DNA of 64,000 nucleotides, taken from NCBI GenBank assembly GCA_963752565.1, contig CAVVZC010000004.1, forward strand, positions 1 to 64,000. The letters are read 5' to 3'. Positions 1 through 7,844 of the stretch are shown here, in pieces. The notes below the pieces were generated by a model that worked only from the letters and a program-made list of their open reading frames with translations, was not told the DNA's origin and did no database searches. This stretch comes from UBA11574 sp963752565 (GTDB lineage Bacteria > Desulfobacterota > Desulfobacteria > Desulfobacterales > UBA11574). Position 1 is the first letter of the stretch; each line of letters starts with the position of its first letter. The position numbers were made by a program, and so were the translations under genes.

Positions 1-120
1 TTCATCTGTGGTTTCTCTTAGCCTCTTTCCTCTTTTCTCTTTCCTGTAACACTGGGCTCACGCATTTAGGAACAGGTATGGCGCAGAAATTGGACAAGAA
101 GACCATTTCTGCATTAGAAA

Positions 121-1414
121 CTAACTTGTTTTTAATCCCTCCATAACCTTTTCGGCGGCCTGGATCGTTTTGTCGATATGCGATGTGTCATGTGCCGCGG
201 ATACAAAAAGAGCCTCAAACTGTGAAGGTGCAAGATAAATACCTTCTTTTAGCATGCCTTTGTAATAGTCTGAAAACATTTTCAGGTCGCTGGTTTTGGC
301 ATCTTCAAAATTCATAACCTCTCTGTCCGTAAAAAAGAGGCCCAGCATTGACCCTGCCCTGGTCAGTTTAACATTGATGCCAGCTTTATCCGAAGCTCCT
401 TTAAGGCCAGCCGCCAGTCGTTTGGCTTTTTCATCTAAGGCTTCATAGAAACCGGACGCATTGAGTTGGGTTAGCGTCGCAATTCCTGCGGCCATGGCCA
501 ACGGATTACCGGACAGGGTCCCGGCTTGATATACGGGCCCCTGAGGTGCGATGTACTCCATAATTTCACGTCTGCCGCCATAAGCACCCACCGGCAGCCC
601 TCCGCCGATGATTTTACCCAGGCATGTCACATCAGGAGAAATTCCATATATGGCCTGGGCACCGCCATGCGATACCCTGAACCCGGTCATCACCTCATCG
701 AATATCAGTAAACTGCCGCTTTTATCCGAAAGCTCCTTTAGCGCCTGAAGAAAACCATTCACTGGCGTAACCAGTCCCATGTTCCCTGCAACAGGCTCGA
801 CAATGATGCATGCAATTTTTTCTCCCTGGGTTTTCATCACCTCTGAAACGCTGTCGATATCATTATAAGGAAGTGACAATGTATGGGCCACGAAAGATTT
901 AGGAACACCGGGACTCCCTGGAATGCTCAATGTGGCAACTCCCGACCCTGCCTCTACCAGAAGCGTGTCCGCATGACCATGATAACATCCGTCAAATTTG
1001 ATGATCGTATCTCTTTTTGTAAAACCACGGGCCAACCGTATGGCACTCATGGTCGCTTCAGTACCGGAGTTTACCATACGAACCATATCCATGGATGGAA
1101 CTGCATCGATCAGCATTTCCGCAAGTTTAATTTCAAGTTCGGTGGGCGCACCAAAGCTGGTGCCACTCTTTAGAACAGAAGATATTGCGTCGACCACGCG
1201 GATGCCTGTGTCCTAAAATCATGGGTCCCCAGGATCCAATATAATCGATGTAGCCATTTCCGTCTTCATCGTAAATCATGCACCCTTCTGCACGATCGAT
1301 AAAAACCGGCCTTGTCCCCACCGCTTTACACGCCCGGGCAGGACTATTGACGCCGCCGGGGATAACATTCAATGCGCGGTTATAAAGGATTCGGGAATTT
1401 TCATAGTTCATCAT
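121..1414 (-). CDS. hemL: Glutamate-1-semialdehyde 2,1-aminomutase, frameshifted
   Basis: PLP enzyme that converts glutamate-1-semialdehyde to 5-aminolevulinate, the C5 route to tetrapyrroles. Two adjacent minus-strand frames join into one protein. The N-terminal part (1414 down to about 1205) holds NVIPGGVNSPARA and ends at GHRHPR. The second frame continues VVDAISSVLKSGTSFGAP and carries the PLP-lysine region CLGKIIGGGLPVGAYGG. The break is at the HPR/VVD codons near 1200-1205 and is repaired by adding two bases or removing one. Repaired length is about 431 residues, normal for the family. The start ATG at 1414 or 1411 follows a purine-rich GGAAAGTGAG. The gene is expected to be needed for heme and siroheme, and hemA lies in the same window, so a sequence error is as likely as a true pseudogene. 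Confidence 0.9.
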
Positions 1415-1546
1415 CTCACTTTCCTTTCAAGAATGAATTTGACTTTTTATCAATTTTTTATGATCAATCAAACCTGTTGACTTTTGACTACAATTTCATT
1501 GAAAATAGCAAAGGAAATACAACAGGTCAAGGAGCCTTTATTGATA

Positions 1547-2311
1547 ATGGCAAAACGCAGAAACCTCGAACAACTGGCTAAGTTCATATCTTACATCCTG
1601 GGACGTAATCCTGCTGAGTTCGGTTTGGTCCCGGATTCGGATGGATTTGTAAAAATCAAGGAATTTTTAAAGGTGTTCGCAGAAGAAGAGGGATTAAAAT
1701 ATGTTCGCAGATCGAATATCAACGAAATCCTTATTACCCTGCCAAATCCTCCTGTTGAAATCAGGGGAAACCACATCCGTGCAAAACACCGTCATGCAAT
1801 GCCTAAAAATACACCGGCTCAAAACCTTCCCAAGCTTCTTTATACCTGTGTAAGAAGAAAGGCTTATCCCGGTGTTCTGGAAAATGGAATACGCCCCATG
1901 GGATTTAGCCATGTCATCCTATCATCCGAACCTGAAATGGCCGAAAGAATCGGCAGACGTAAAGACCCGATGCCGGTACAACTTGTGGTCCAAACCGAAA
2001 TATCGTTGGATAAAGGCATAACATTTTATGAAGCCGGTGAAACCCTTTATCTGGCAGAATCGATCCAGCCAGGCTGCTTTACCGGTCCTCCACTGCCCAG
2101 ACAAAAGGAACCGGCCGCAAAAAAGGACGCCGTCGATGCACCGGAACTCGACAGAATGCCCGGCAGTTTTATATTGGAAATCAAAGAAAAAAATGCTTAC
2201 GAAAAACCATCTCAACACAAAAAGAAACCCAAAGCGGCGGCCTGGAAAAAAGAAACCCAAAAAGATAAAAAACAAAAACGAAAAAGAGAACGACCGCCGT
2301 GGCGGCAATAA
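1547..2311 (+). CDS. kptA: RNA 2'-phosphotransferase, Tpt1/KptA family, divergent
   Basis: The family removes an internal 2'-phosphate from RNA using NAD+. The N-terminal half shows the family pattern: LAKFISYILGRNPAEFGL, then DSDGFVKIKEFL, then the IRA motif in NHIRAKHRHAMPK. The usual IRANQGHS is changed to IRAKHRHA, and the expected HGT and R-x-HVH motifs are replaced by YTCVRRK and MGFSHVIL, so activity is uncertain. After about residue 195 there is a Lys/Arg-rich tail of roughly 60 residues that is not part of the usual fold. The start at 1547 is chosen because AAGGAG lies 12 bases upstream; an upstream in-frame ATG at 1484 lacks such a site. It is divergent from hemL. Confidence 0.75.
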   Translation: MAKRRNLEQLAKFISYILGRNPAEFGLVPDSDGFVKIKEFLKVFAEEEGLKYVRRSNINEILITLPNPPVEIRGNHIRAKHRHAMPKNTPAQNLPKLLYTCVRRKAYPGVLENGIRPMGFSHVILSSEPEMAERIGRRKDPMPVQLVVQTEISLDKGITFYEAGETLYLAESIQPGCFTGPPLPRQKEPAAKKDAVDAPELDRMPGSFILEIKEKNAYEKPSQHKKKPKAAAWKKETQKDKKQKRKRERPPWRQ

Positions 2312-2410
2312 TCAAGGAGGAAACATCTTTTTCCATGTTTCAAGAAAAAAATTTGACAACCTTTTTTAAAATTGATATCAAGCTTTTTTTATTTTAAATT
2401 TCATACCAGT

Positions 2411-2450
2411 GGGCCTTTAGCTCAACTAAGCAGAGCACCTGACTCTTAAT
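2411..2450 (+). repeat. Detached 5' half of tRNA-Lys
   Basis: These 40 bases match positions 1-40 of the complete tRNA-Lys at 2818 with two or three differences, from the acceptor 5' strand through the D arm to the anticodon loop (GACTCTTAAT). Similarity stops at the anticodon stem and no 3' half follows. It is a remnant, possibly the displaced end of an integration at the tRNA gene. Confidence 0.8.
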
Positions 2451-2528
2451 AAGCTGAAATTATCGAATATCAAACTGCTGACTCGAAAAATCAGTAATTT
2501 CTGTTGTTAATTTATAATCGGAGAAAAA

Positions 2529-2801
2529 ATGAAATACATGTGCGCTAATTGTGGGAAGCGGGTTACTCTCGGACGTGATTTAAACTATGAGATTGGGATA
2601 GAATTTAGAGATCCATTCGGTGAGCATATACGTACTGATAAAAATAGTAAACAGTACGAAACTTATTGCTATCACTGTGAAGACGCAGCCAGAAAAAGAT
2701 TTCAGCAATTGATTGGTTTTTTCAATAAAACTGATACTCAAAAATCAGTTGCCCAAGATGATTGCGCAACTGATTATTGTGTCTCCAACTTGAGACACTG
2801 A
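2529..2801 (+). CDS. Small zinc-ribbon-like protein, unknown function
   Basis: A 90-residue protein with two CxxC pairs: CANC at residues 5-8 and CYHC near residues 48-51, so a zinc-binding fold is plausible. The C-terminal half is polar. The start is preceded by CGGAGAAAAA, a good ribosome site. It lies alone between the tRNA-Lys 5' half and the intact tRNA-Lys, which suggests it came in with whatever split or duplicated the tRNA. I do not recognise the family. Confidence 0.6.
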   Translation: MKYMCANCGKRVTLGRDLNYEIGIEFRDPFGEHIRTDKNSKQYETYCYHCEDAARKRFQQLIGFFNKTDTQKSVAQDDCATDYCVSNLRH

Positions 2802-2817
2802 TAAATTTAATAAAAAC

Positions 2818-2894
2818 GGGCCGTTAGCTCAACTAGGCAGAGCACCTGACTCTTAATCAGTAGGTTGAAGGTTCGATTCCTTCACGGCCCACCA
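2818..2894 (+). tRNA. tRNA-Lys (anticodon CTT)
   Basis: Complete cloverleaf: acceptor GGGCCGT pairs with ACGGCCC, D arm AGCTCAACTAGGCAGAGC, anticodon loop CTCTTAA giving CTT, and T arm with GGTTCGATTCC. CCA is encoded at 2892-2894. An IS3-family element starts 65 bases downstream. Confidence 0.95.
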
Positions 2895-3016
2895 AAAAAA
2901 GTTTTTCTGATTCGTTTTTTGTCCGGGTTGAGTTAATCGATCATCCAGCTGATTGAAGTGGTTTAATTTCAACGGACACCATGTTAAGAGTACCAATAAT
3001 GAAAGCGAGGTGTCCC

Positions 3017-3319
3017 ATGAACCAAAAACGAACCAGACAAAGTTACACCAAAGAATTCAAGAATGACGCCGTTAGACTGGTCATCGAACAAGGTTACAGT
3101 TCCAACGAAGTTGGTCGGCGTCTTGGAATCAATCAAACAAACGTTTCCCGCTGGGTCCGCGAATACCGTCAGGAGAACGAACCTTCTGTAAATGGCGGCG
3201 CCACCCGCAGTGAACTGGAAGCCGAGGTCAAGCGGCTGCGTAAAGAGACCGAGCGGCTGCGAATGGAGCGCGAGATCTTAAAAAAGGCCGCGGCCTTCTT
3301 TGCCAACGAGTCGAATTGA
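3017..3319 (+). CDS. IS3-family transposase OrfA
   Basis: An HTH protein that binds the IS ends and provides the N-terminus of the OrfAB transposase. SYTKEFKNDAVRLVIEQGYS and VGRRLGINQTNVSRWVREY are typical of the IS3 HTH, followed by a leucine-zipper-like ELEAEVKRLRKETERLRMER. The ATG at 3017 is preferred over upstream in-frame codons because the conserved part begins there and an AGGTG lies just upstream. It ends 4 bases inside orfB. Confidence 0.92.
   Translation: MNQKRTRQSYTKEFKNDAVRLVIEQGYSSNEVGRRLGINQTNVSRWVREYRQENEPSVNGGATRSELEAEVKRLRKETERLRMEREILKKAAAFFANESN
3280..3286 (+). other. Programmed -1 frameshift site (AAAAAAG)
   Basis: An A6G slippery heptamer lies near the end of orfA and is followed at once by the palindrome GGCCGCGGCC, which can form a stem. 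orfB is in the -1 frame relative to orfA, and that frame is open through the heptamer. This is the standard IS3-family arrangement for making OrfAB. Confidence 0.85.
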
Positions 3320-4188
3320 GATACGGCTTCATCCGGCAGCAAATGAAGGCCTACCCCGTCACCGTTTTGTGCAAGGTGATGGAAGTCAGCCGGAGCGGAT
3401 TTTACGATTACCTGCATCGTTCAAATAAAAGATCTGGTGACAGCCCTTATGAGGCTGCATTAAAGACCCGGGTTCAGGTTATATTCAGACAACACCGGGG
3501 CAAATATGGTTCTCGTCGTATTACCAATCAGTTAAAGGACGAAGAGCATCAGATTGGTCGATACAAAGTGCGACGTCTTATGCGGGAGCTTGGGCTCAAA
3601 GCAAAGGCTCCCAGGCGCTACAAGGTTACAACCGATAGTCGTCATAAGTTCTCTGTAGCGCCCAACATTCTTAACCGTAATTTTGATGTCAACAAACCGA
3701 ACAAGGTCTGGACGGCAGATATCACCTATGTCTGGACGCTTGAGGGCTGGCTGTACCTGGCCGTGATAGTAGATTTGTTCTCTCGCCAAATCGTCGGCTG
3801 GTCAATGGATAAACGGATGAAAAAACAGCTAACTCTTGACGCCCTTGCGATGGCCTATTGGCGACGAAAGCCGCCGGCGGGTCTGATTCATCATTCCGAC
3901 AGAGGCAGCCAGTACGCTTGTGATGAATACAGAAACCGCCTGCAGCAGTATGGCATGGTTGCCAGCATGAGCCGTAAAGGCGACTGCTGGGATAACGCCC
4001 CAACAGAACGTGTTATTGGCAGCCTTAAATCTGAACGGTTATCGGATTACCGTTTTACCACGAGACGATTCGCCGAGTTGGAAGTGCTTGATTACATCGG
4101 GTACTACAACTCGATTCGCCTTCATTCGACACTGGGGTACAAATCCCCTATGACATATGAAAAAGAATTACAACGGAAAGCGACTTAA
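3316..4188 (+). CDS. IS3-family transposase OrfB, DDE integrase domain
   Basis: Catalytic DDE part of the transposase. An HTH_21-like N-terminus (GKYGSRRITNQL) is followed by the rve core. The catalytic residues are visible: first Asp in VWTADITYVWT, second Asp in LIHHSDRGSQYA, and Glu in NAPTERVIGSLKSE. The C-terminus has the usual YNSIRLHSTLGYKSP. Length 290 residues is normal. TTG at 3316 may be used for separate OrfB, but the main product is probably OrfAB made by frameshifting. Confidence 0.93.
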   Translation: MRYGFIRQQMKAYPVTVLCKVMEVSRSGFYDYLHRSNKRSGDSPYEAALKTRVQVIFRQHRGKYGSRRITNQLKDEEHQIGRYKVRRLMRELGLKAKAPRRYKVTTDSRHKFSVAPNILNRNFDVNKPNKVWTADITYVWTLEGWLYLAVIVDLFSRQIVGWSMDKRMKKQLTLDALAMAYWRRKPPAGLIHHSDRGSQYACDEYRNRLQQYGMVASMSRKGDCWDNAPTERVIGSLKSERLSDYRFTTRRFAELEVLDYIGYYNSIRLHSTLGYKSPMTYEKELQRKAT

Positions 4189-4252
4189 ACCTGTGTCCGT
4201 TTTTATTTGACCATTACACTTTTCAGCCGTATGTGCCTATCCCGTGGGGTTT

Positions 4253-4330
4253 AAAATTATGTAAAGTTTTGCACATAAATTGTGTAGTTTATCCCATAAA
4301 TTATGTAGTTTATCCCATAATTTCATATGC
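4253..4330 (+). repeat. Short tandem direct repeats (about 21 bp)
   Basis: Three diverging tandem copies of an AATTATGTAGTTTATCCCATA-like unit with a period of 21-23 bp. The two best copies start at 4274 and 4295. The stretch is AT-rich, directly right of the IS end. Iteron-like in form, but no replication gene is nearby, so the role is unknown. Confidence 0.6.
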
Positions 4331-4499
4331 TTTCATATAATTTAATTTTTTAGCTATAAACAACGCTTAATGTAACTGTCTGATATTTCTTTATATATAC
4401 CTATCCAACTGATTTTACATCATATTTGCATGAATTTTGCATGTGTAAATTCATAATTTGAGTGCTATGCTATAATTAACTTCATCTTAGCATGGCTTC

Positions 4500-4537
4500 C
4501 TATAGCCCTTGGGCAAATGTAGCCCCAGGGGCTATAT
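4500..4537. other. Strong stem-loop
   Basis: TATAGCCCTTGGG and CCCCAGGGGCTATA form a stem of about 13 bp around a loop of roughly 9 bases. It lies about 30 bases upstream of the first tiny membrane ORF. There is no clear run of T after it, so it is a weaker fit to a terminator than to a structured leader. Confidence 0.55.
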
Positions 4538-4567
4538 ATTTCTTAAAAATAATCTAAAAGAAATGAC

Positions 4568-4666
4568 ATGTTAAACAATATGTTGCTGGATATAATTTTA
4601 TGCCTCACAATTGTTTATGTGGGCTTAGTTGTACTCATTTATCTAATGTCTGAAAGATCGGTCTGA
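4568..4666 (+). CDS. Possible 32-residue hydrophobic peptide
   Basis: Small ORF encoding one predicted membrane span (LLDIILCLTIVYVGLVVLIY) with a short charged end MSERSV. The upstream AAAAGAAATGAC is only a weak ribosome site. It lies between the stem-loop at 4500 and another tiny hydrophobic ORF. No family recognised. It could be a transporter accessory peptide, a toxin-like peptide or chance. Confidence 0.35.
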   Translation: MLNNMLLDIILCLTIVYVGLVVLIYLMSERSV

Positions 4667-4778
4667 TAAATTCCCACGATAATGAAGCATACCCCCGATT
4701 GACATGTCACTTTATGGTATCAGACATTAAATATTGGGTAAGAGATAAATCATCATGATGAAATTAAAGGAGGTCATC

Positions 4779-4892
4779 ATGAAATATTCCATTACAGATT
4801 TCATTCTTTTAACCGTTTCCATATTTTTAACAGTTTTCTTATTTTTTATAATACTCGCCTTTATTTTTTCTTATAATGCGATTCCCTTTTAA
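4779..4892 (+). CDS. 37-residue membrane peptide
   Basis: An ORF with a very strong ribosome site (AAAGGAGG, 5 bases before ATG). The peptide is MKYSITDF followed by a long hydrophobic span (ILLTVSIFLTVFLFFIILAF) and ends YNAIPF. The strength of the Shine-Dalgarno sequence is the main argument that it is translated. Function unknown. Confidence 0.5.
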   Translation: MKYSITDFILLTVSIFLTVFLFFIILAFIFSYNAIPF

Positions 4893-5047
4893 TTCCTTTA
4901 GGACAAGCCCCAAAGCCCATCCTTCCGTCACGCTGATATTTTCGTAAAATCGTCGGGATTCTTTACAAAACTGCTGTCCCAACACAAAGCACTTTGAAGG
5001 TATGTTATGGGCTAAACACCTGATTTTTATCTCAATGAAATAGATAT

Positions 5048-5220
5048 TTATGGCAATGCCACCTCCGTCATTTTTATTTGATCCACTGGTGCGCCAAATC
5101 TTTCCAAAGATTTATAGATGTTTATGGATATCAATTCAAACATATCGGCTTGTACGTAGCTATCGTCTATATCTTTTTTTTTCCGGTTAATCGTTTAACT
5201 ATCTTCCGATTCATATTCAT
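5048..5220 (-). pseudogene. Small gene broken at an A9 homopolymer
   Basis: Reading from ATG 5220 gives MNMNRKIVKRLTGKKK and then a stop. One extra A in the A9 tract (T9 on the plus strand, 5174-5182) joins it to an open frame encoding DIDDSYVQADMFELISINIY and on to EVALP at 5048, about 57 residues in all. GAGGA lies 9 bases before the start. Family unknown. Either a sequencing slip in the homopolymer or a slippage-controlled gene. Confidence 0.4.
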
Positions 5221-5253
5221 AACATTAATTCCTCTGTTATAAAAAGTGGGTGG

Positions 5254-6099
5254 CTACGTGATGTTCAGACCGGACTCATTAAAGATCGGACGCAGATATT
5301 CGAGGCTTTCTTGGCCGGCTGACTCGGGGGTGTCTGTGTAGGGATAGAGTTCCAGGCTGATGTCGCCTTGGTATTTCAGCTTTACCATGGTTTTGAAGAT
5401 GTCGAGAAACCGAATCACGCCATGCCCGGCAATGAGATGATTGTGAACCCTGGTCGCAGCAATGTCCTCAATATGCACATGGCCCACGTATTCATAAAGC
5501 CCTTCAAAGGCCACTGCCGGATCCTCGCCGGCGCAGAAAAAATGGCCGATATCAAAATTCAGCCCCACCATTTGTGACTGGACATCCTTGATAAAGAGCC
5601 TGAACTCTTTTGTATTTTCCATCAACAGGTCCGGCTCGGGTTCCACCAGGATTTTTACGTTCAGTTCTTCAGCCAGGGGAACCACCTGTTCGAGCCCTTT
5701 GTGGAACAAACTCATGGCATCTTTATGTGACAGGTGGTTCAAAGGGCCGCCGGGCGGGATGGAAATGTTGTTGCATTCCAGTTCTTTTGCAACTTTCAGG
5801 CAGTCAAGGGTATGTTGAATGCGAATGTCTCGCCGTTCTTTTTCAGGCTCGATCCAGGAGGGAAGATAGGTGTCGCCCACGGCAAAGAGCGTAAAGCTGT
5901 TCAGGTTGGTGACTTTCATGTCGTGTTTCTCAAGAATTTCTTTGATGCGGGCCAGATCTGCTGCTTCAAAGTCGGGTGGATAGAGATGGGGGCGGTCACC
6001 CATAATTTCAACGCCGCGAAAACCCAAAGCAGCGATTTTTTCCAAAGATTCATCAAGTGAGAATTTAACAAAGGCGTTGGTAGAGTAACCGAATATCAC
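5254..6099 (-). CDS. Sugar phosphate isomerase/epimerase-like TIM-barrel protein
   Basis: A 281-residue AP-endonuclease-2/xylose-isomerase-like barrel. The strand motifs are in order: GFRGVEIMGDRPHLYP near the N-terminus, NNISIPPGG near residue 112, KILVEPEPD near 150, VGLNFDIGHFFCAGED near 180, YVGHVHIEDI near 205 and GDISLELYPY near 245. The acidic and His residues at strand ends fit the metal site of this superfamily. Substrate is not evident. The next gene upstream on the same strand is inositol-phosphate synthase, so an inositol or cyclitol role is possible, but a 425-bp gap with a repeat separates them. Confidence 0.8.
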   Translation of the reverse strand: MIFGYSTNAFVKFSLDESLEKIAALGFRGVEIMGDRPHLYPPDFEAADLARIKEILEKHDMKVTNLNSFTLFAVGDTYLPSWIEPEKERRDIRIQHTLDCLKVAKELECNNISIPPGGPLNHLSHKDAMSLFHKGLEQVVPLAEELNVKILVEPEPDLLMENTKEFRLFIKDVQSQMVGLNFDIGHFFCAGEDPAVAFEGLYEYVGHVHIEDIAATRVHNHLIAGHGVIRFLDIFKTMVKLKYQGDISLELYPYTDTPESAGQESLEYLRPIFNESGLNIT

Positions 6100-6343
6100 G
6101 TGTATTCCTTCCTTGAGACCTTTGTAAAAAACTCCTTTTTGCCCAATTTCTGTGTCGGGTTCAAATTTTAATCCTCGAAATACTTAATGTATGCCTGTGG
6201 TTAAAATTTTCACACCCCTTGAACTTGAACAAAAATAAGCATTTTTCAAAGGCCTCTATTTTATTGATAATACCATCAAACTTTATGAACTCTTGTCCGC
6301 CTTTGTTTATTGGCGGACTTGTCTGCCGATACATTGTGGCGGA

Positions 6344-6530
6344 TTAGCTCGTGTCCATCCATGAGTTCAAAATGAACACAATGGGTGTCCAATTCAGAAA
6401 TGAGCAATTTTTGTTCTGATCAAGGCCGCACAAGGGTTTGCGGTGAGGCGTACTTCTGTACGCCGCAGCCGGAAACCCGCGGAGAACGCTGAGCAGGACA
6501 AAAAGAGCCATTTATGGATGGACACTAGCT
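6344..6530. repeat. Palindromic intergenic repeat with inverted ends
   Basis: The ends are inverted copies: TTAGCTCGTGTCCATCCAT at 6344-6362 and ATGGATGGACACTAGCT at 6514-6530. The centre carries GCGTACTTCTGTACGC, a motif shared with the repeat at 50827. The right end supplies the stop codon of the inositol-phosphate synthase gene. No ORF inside. Confidence 0.75.
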
Positions 6531-7703
6531 TACTTTTAATTTCAGACACTTTTCATCACATTCTTTTTCAAGCGCCCGAAGACGATTGACCTGATCCTGA
6601 AAACTCAGCGGGGGGTTTTCGCCGATGGGCTTTTTGAAATAAAACCCCAGTTCCGGAACAGACCCGGAGCATCCTGCCATTTTCAGTGCCGCCATCCATC
6701 GTGCCAAATCCAAAACCATGGGTGCGGCCAAAATGGAGTCCCGACCCTGAATAATCAGGCGAAGACTCATGGGCAGATCAAACAATCCCTGAAAATCGAC
6801 CACATCCCAGGCTTCCTTGGCATCACCCCGGGGCGGGTAGTAATCGATATGGACCTTGTGGGTAGGCTCTTGGTAATGCTCTCCCACGGAATACCCCAAA
6901 ATCTCATCCAACAGTTCGGTCTTGTTGGCCACCTTGCCGGCAGCCCGATCAGGATCCATAAGGTTTTTCCCATCCGCATTGCCCAAAATGTTGAGGCTGT
7001 ACCACCCATCCACATAGAGACTTCGGGCTTTCAACGCCGAGGCCAGAACCACTTTGAAATAGGTCTGTCCGGTCTTCCCGTCGCGTCCGGATATGGGAAT
7101 CCGGTGTTCGACTGCCTTTTGAACAACAACAGGAATCTCCAGACGATTGGGTGAAAAGTTCACCACCGGAATTTCAGAGAAAATGGCGGCCAATACATAG
7201 GCCAGATCCGGAAAATTCGCAGGGTTCACCTCAGCATAGAGGTCGTCCACGTGTTCAATCTCATCAAGATTGCAGCGAGTGCACGCCGGCAACAGGTTGA
7301 TCATCACCGGCAGGGCATTGGAATGCTGTTTTTTGAAGTCTTGGATGTCCTTTGTGAGATGCACCACCTGACCTTTCAGATCCAAATCTTGGGGCGGTGA
7401 TGGGAGAATGGGTGTTTTTTCGAGATCTTTCTGAAGCGGTTTCCACAAGTTTTCAGTCAGCACCCCGTAATTTTTGATGCAATCGACAAGTGTTGCTGGT
7501 TGAGCATCCCATCCTGTCATGTAAATACTTTCGGGCGGACCCAGGTAGACAAAACTGTCTCGGGTGATCAGACTGGGCAGAATGACATCGGGATTCTTTT
7601 GCATGGCGGCAACGGCGGCTGCCACGGTAGAGCCCACGGCACCTTTTGCGCCGGCGATCATCAACAGCAGCGATTTCGGTTTGGGATCGTTGGAATTTAT
7701 CAT
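6525..7703 (-). CDS. myo-Inositol-1-phosphate synthase family protein
   Basis: Enzyme family that converts glucose-6-phosphate to inositol-3-phosphate with NAD+. The N-terminal Rossmann motif is AGAKGAVGSTVAAAV. Later family landmarks are LPACTRCNL, PISGRDGKTGQTYFK (conserved GxDxKxGQT-type active-site segment), VDGWYSLNILGNADG and KVHIDYYPPRGDAKEAWD. Length is 392 residues, in the range of the bacterial/archaeal type. The product could feed inositol lipids or the compatible solute di-myo-inositol phosphate. The stop codon lies in the inverted end of a palindromic repeat, suggesting the original 3' end was changed by the insertion. Confidence 0.88.
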   Translation of the reverse strand: MINSNDPKPKSLLLMIAGAKGAVGSTVAAAVAAMQKNPDVILPSLITRDSFVYLGPPESIYMTGWDAQPATLVDCIKNYGVLTENLWKPLQKDLEKTPILPSPPQDLDLKGQVVHLTKDIQDFKKQHSNALPVMINLLPACTRCNLDEIEHVDDLYAEVNPANFPDLAYVLAAIFSEIPVVNFSPNRLEIPVVVQKAVEHRIPISGRDGKTGQTYFKVVLASALKARSLYVDGWYSLNILGNADGKNLMDPDRAAGKVANKTELLDEILGYSVGEHYQEPTHKVHIDYYPPRGDAKEAWDVVDFQGLFDLPMSLRLIIQGRDSILAAPMVLDLARWMAALKMAGCSGSVPELGFYFKKPIGENPPLSFQDQVNRLRALEKECDEKCLKLKVS

Positions 7704-7844
7704 CGATAAACCTTAATTTGACCCGATTGAGCAAAACGTTCAATTGAAAGGTGTCGGGTTTCAGGTGTCGGAAAACTAAATCAAAGCTTTATGTCTGCGG
7801 TTGTTTTCATACAAAAAAACAGCCATAATAGCAAATTAATTCCT

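Larger units (their letters stand above)
2959..4213 (+). mobile_element. IS3-family insertion sequence, about 1255 bp
   Basis: Two overlapping ORFs of IS3 type are bracketed by imperfect inverted repeats of about 21 bp: TGGTTTAATTTCAACGGACAC at 2959-2979 and its near-complement at 4193-4213. The ends are TGGT...ACCA. No clear short target duplication flanks it (GAAG before, TTAC after). Both ORFs and the frameshift signal look intact, so it may still be active. Confidence 0.93.

Noticed and set aside
2955..4217. Target-site duplication around the IS3 element
   Set aside because: The bases next to the two ends (GAAG and TTAC) do not match.
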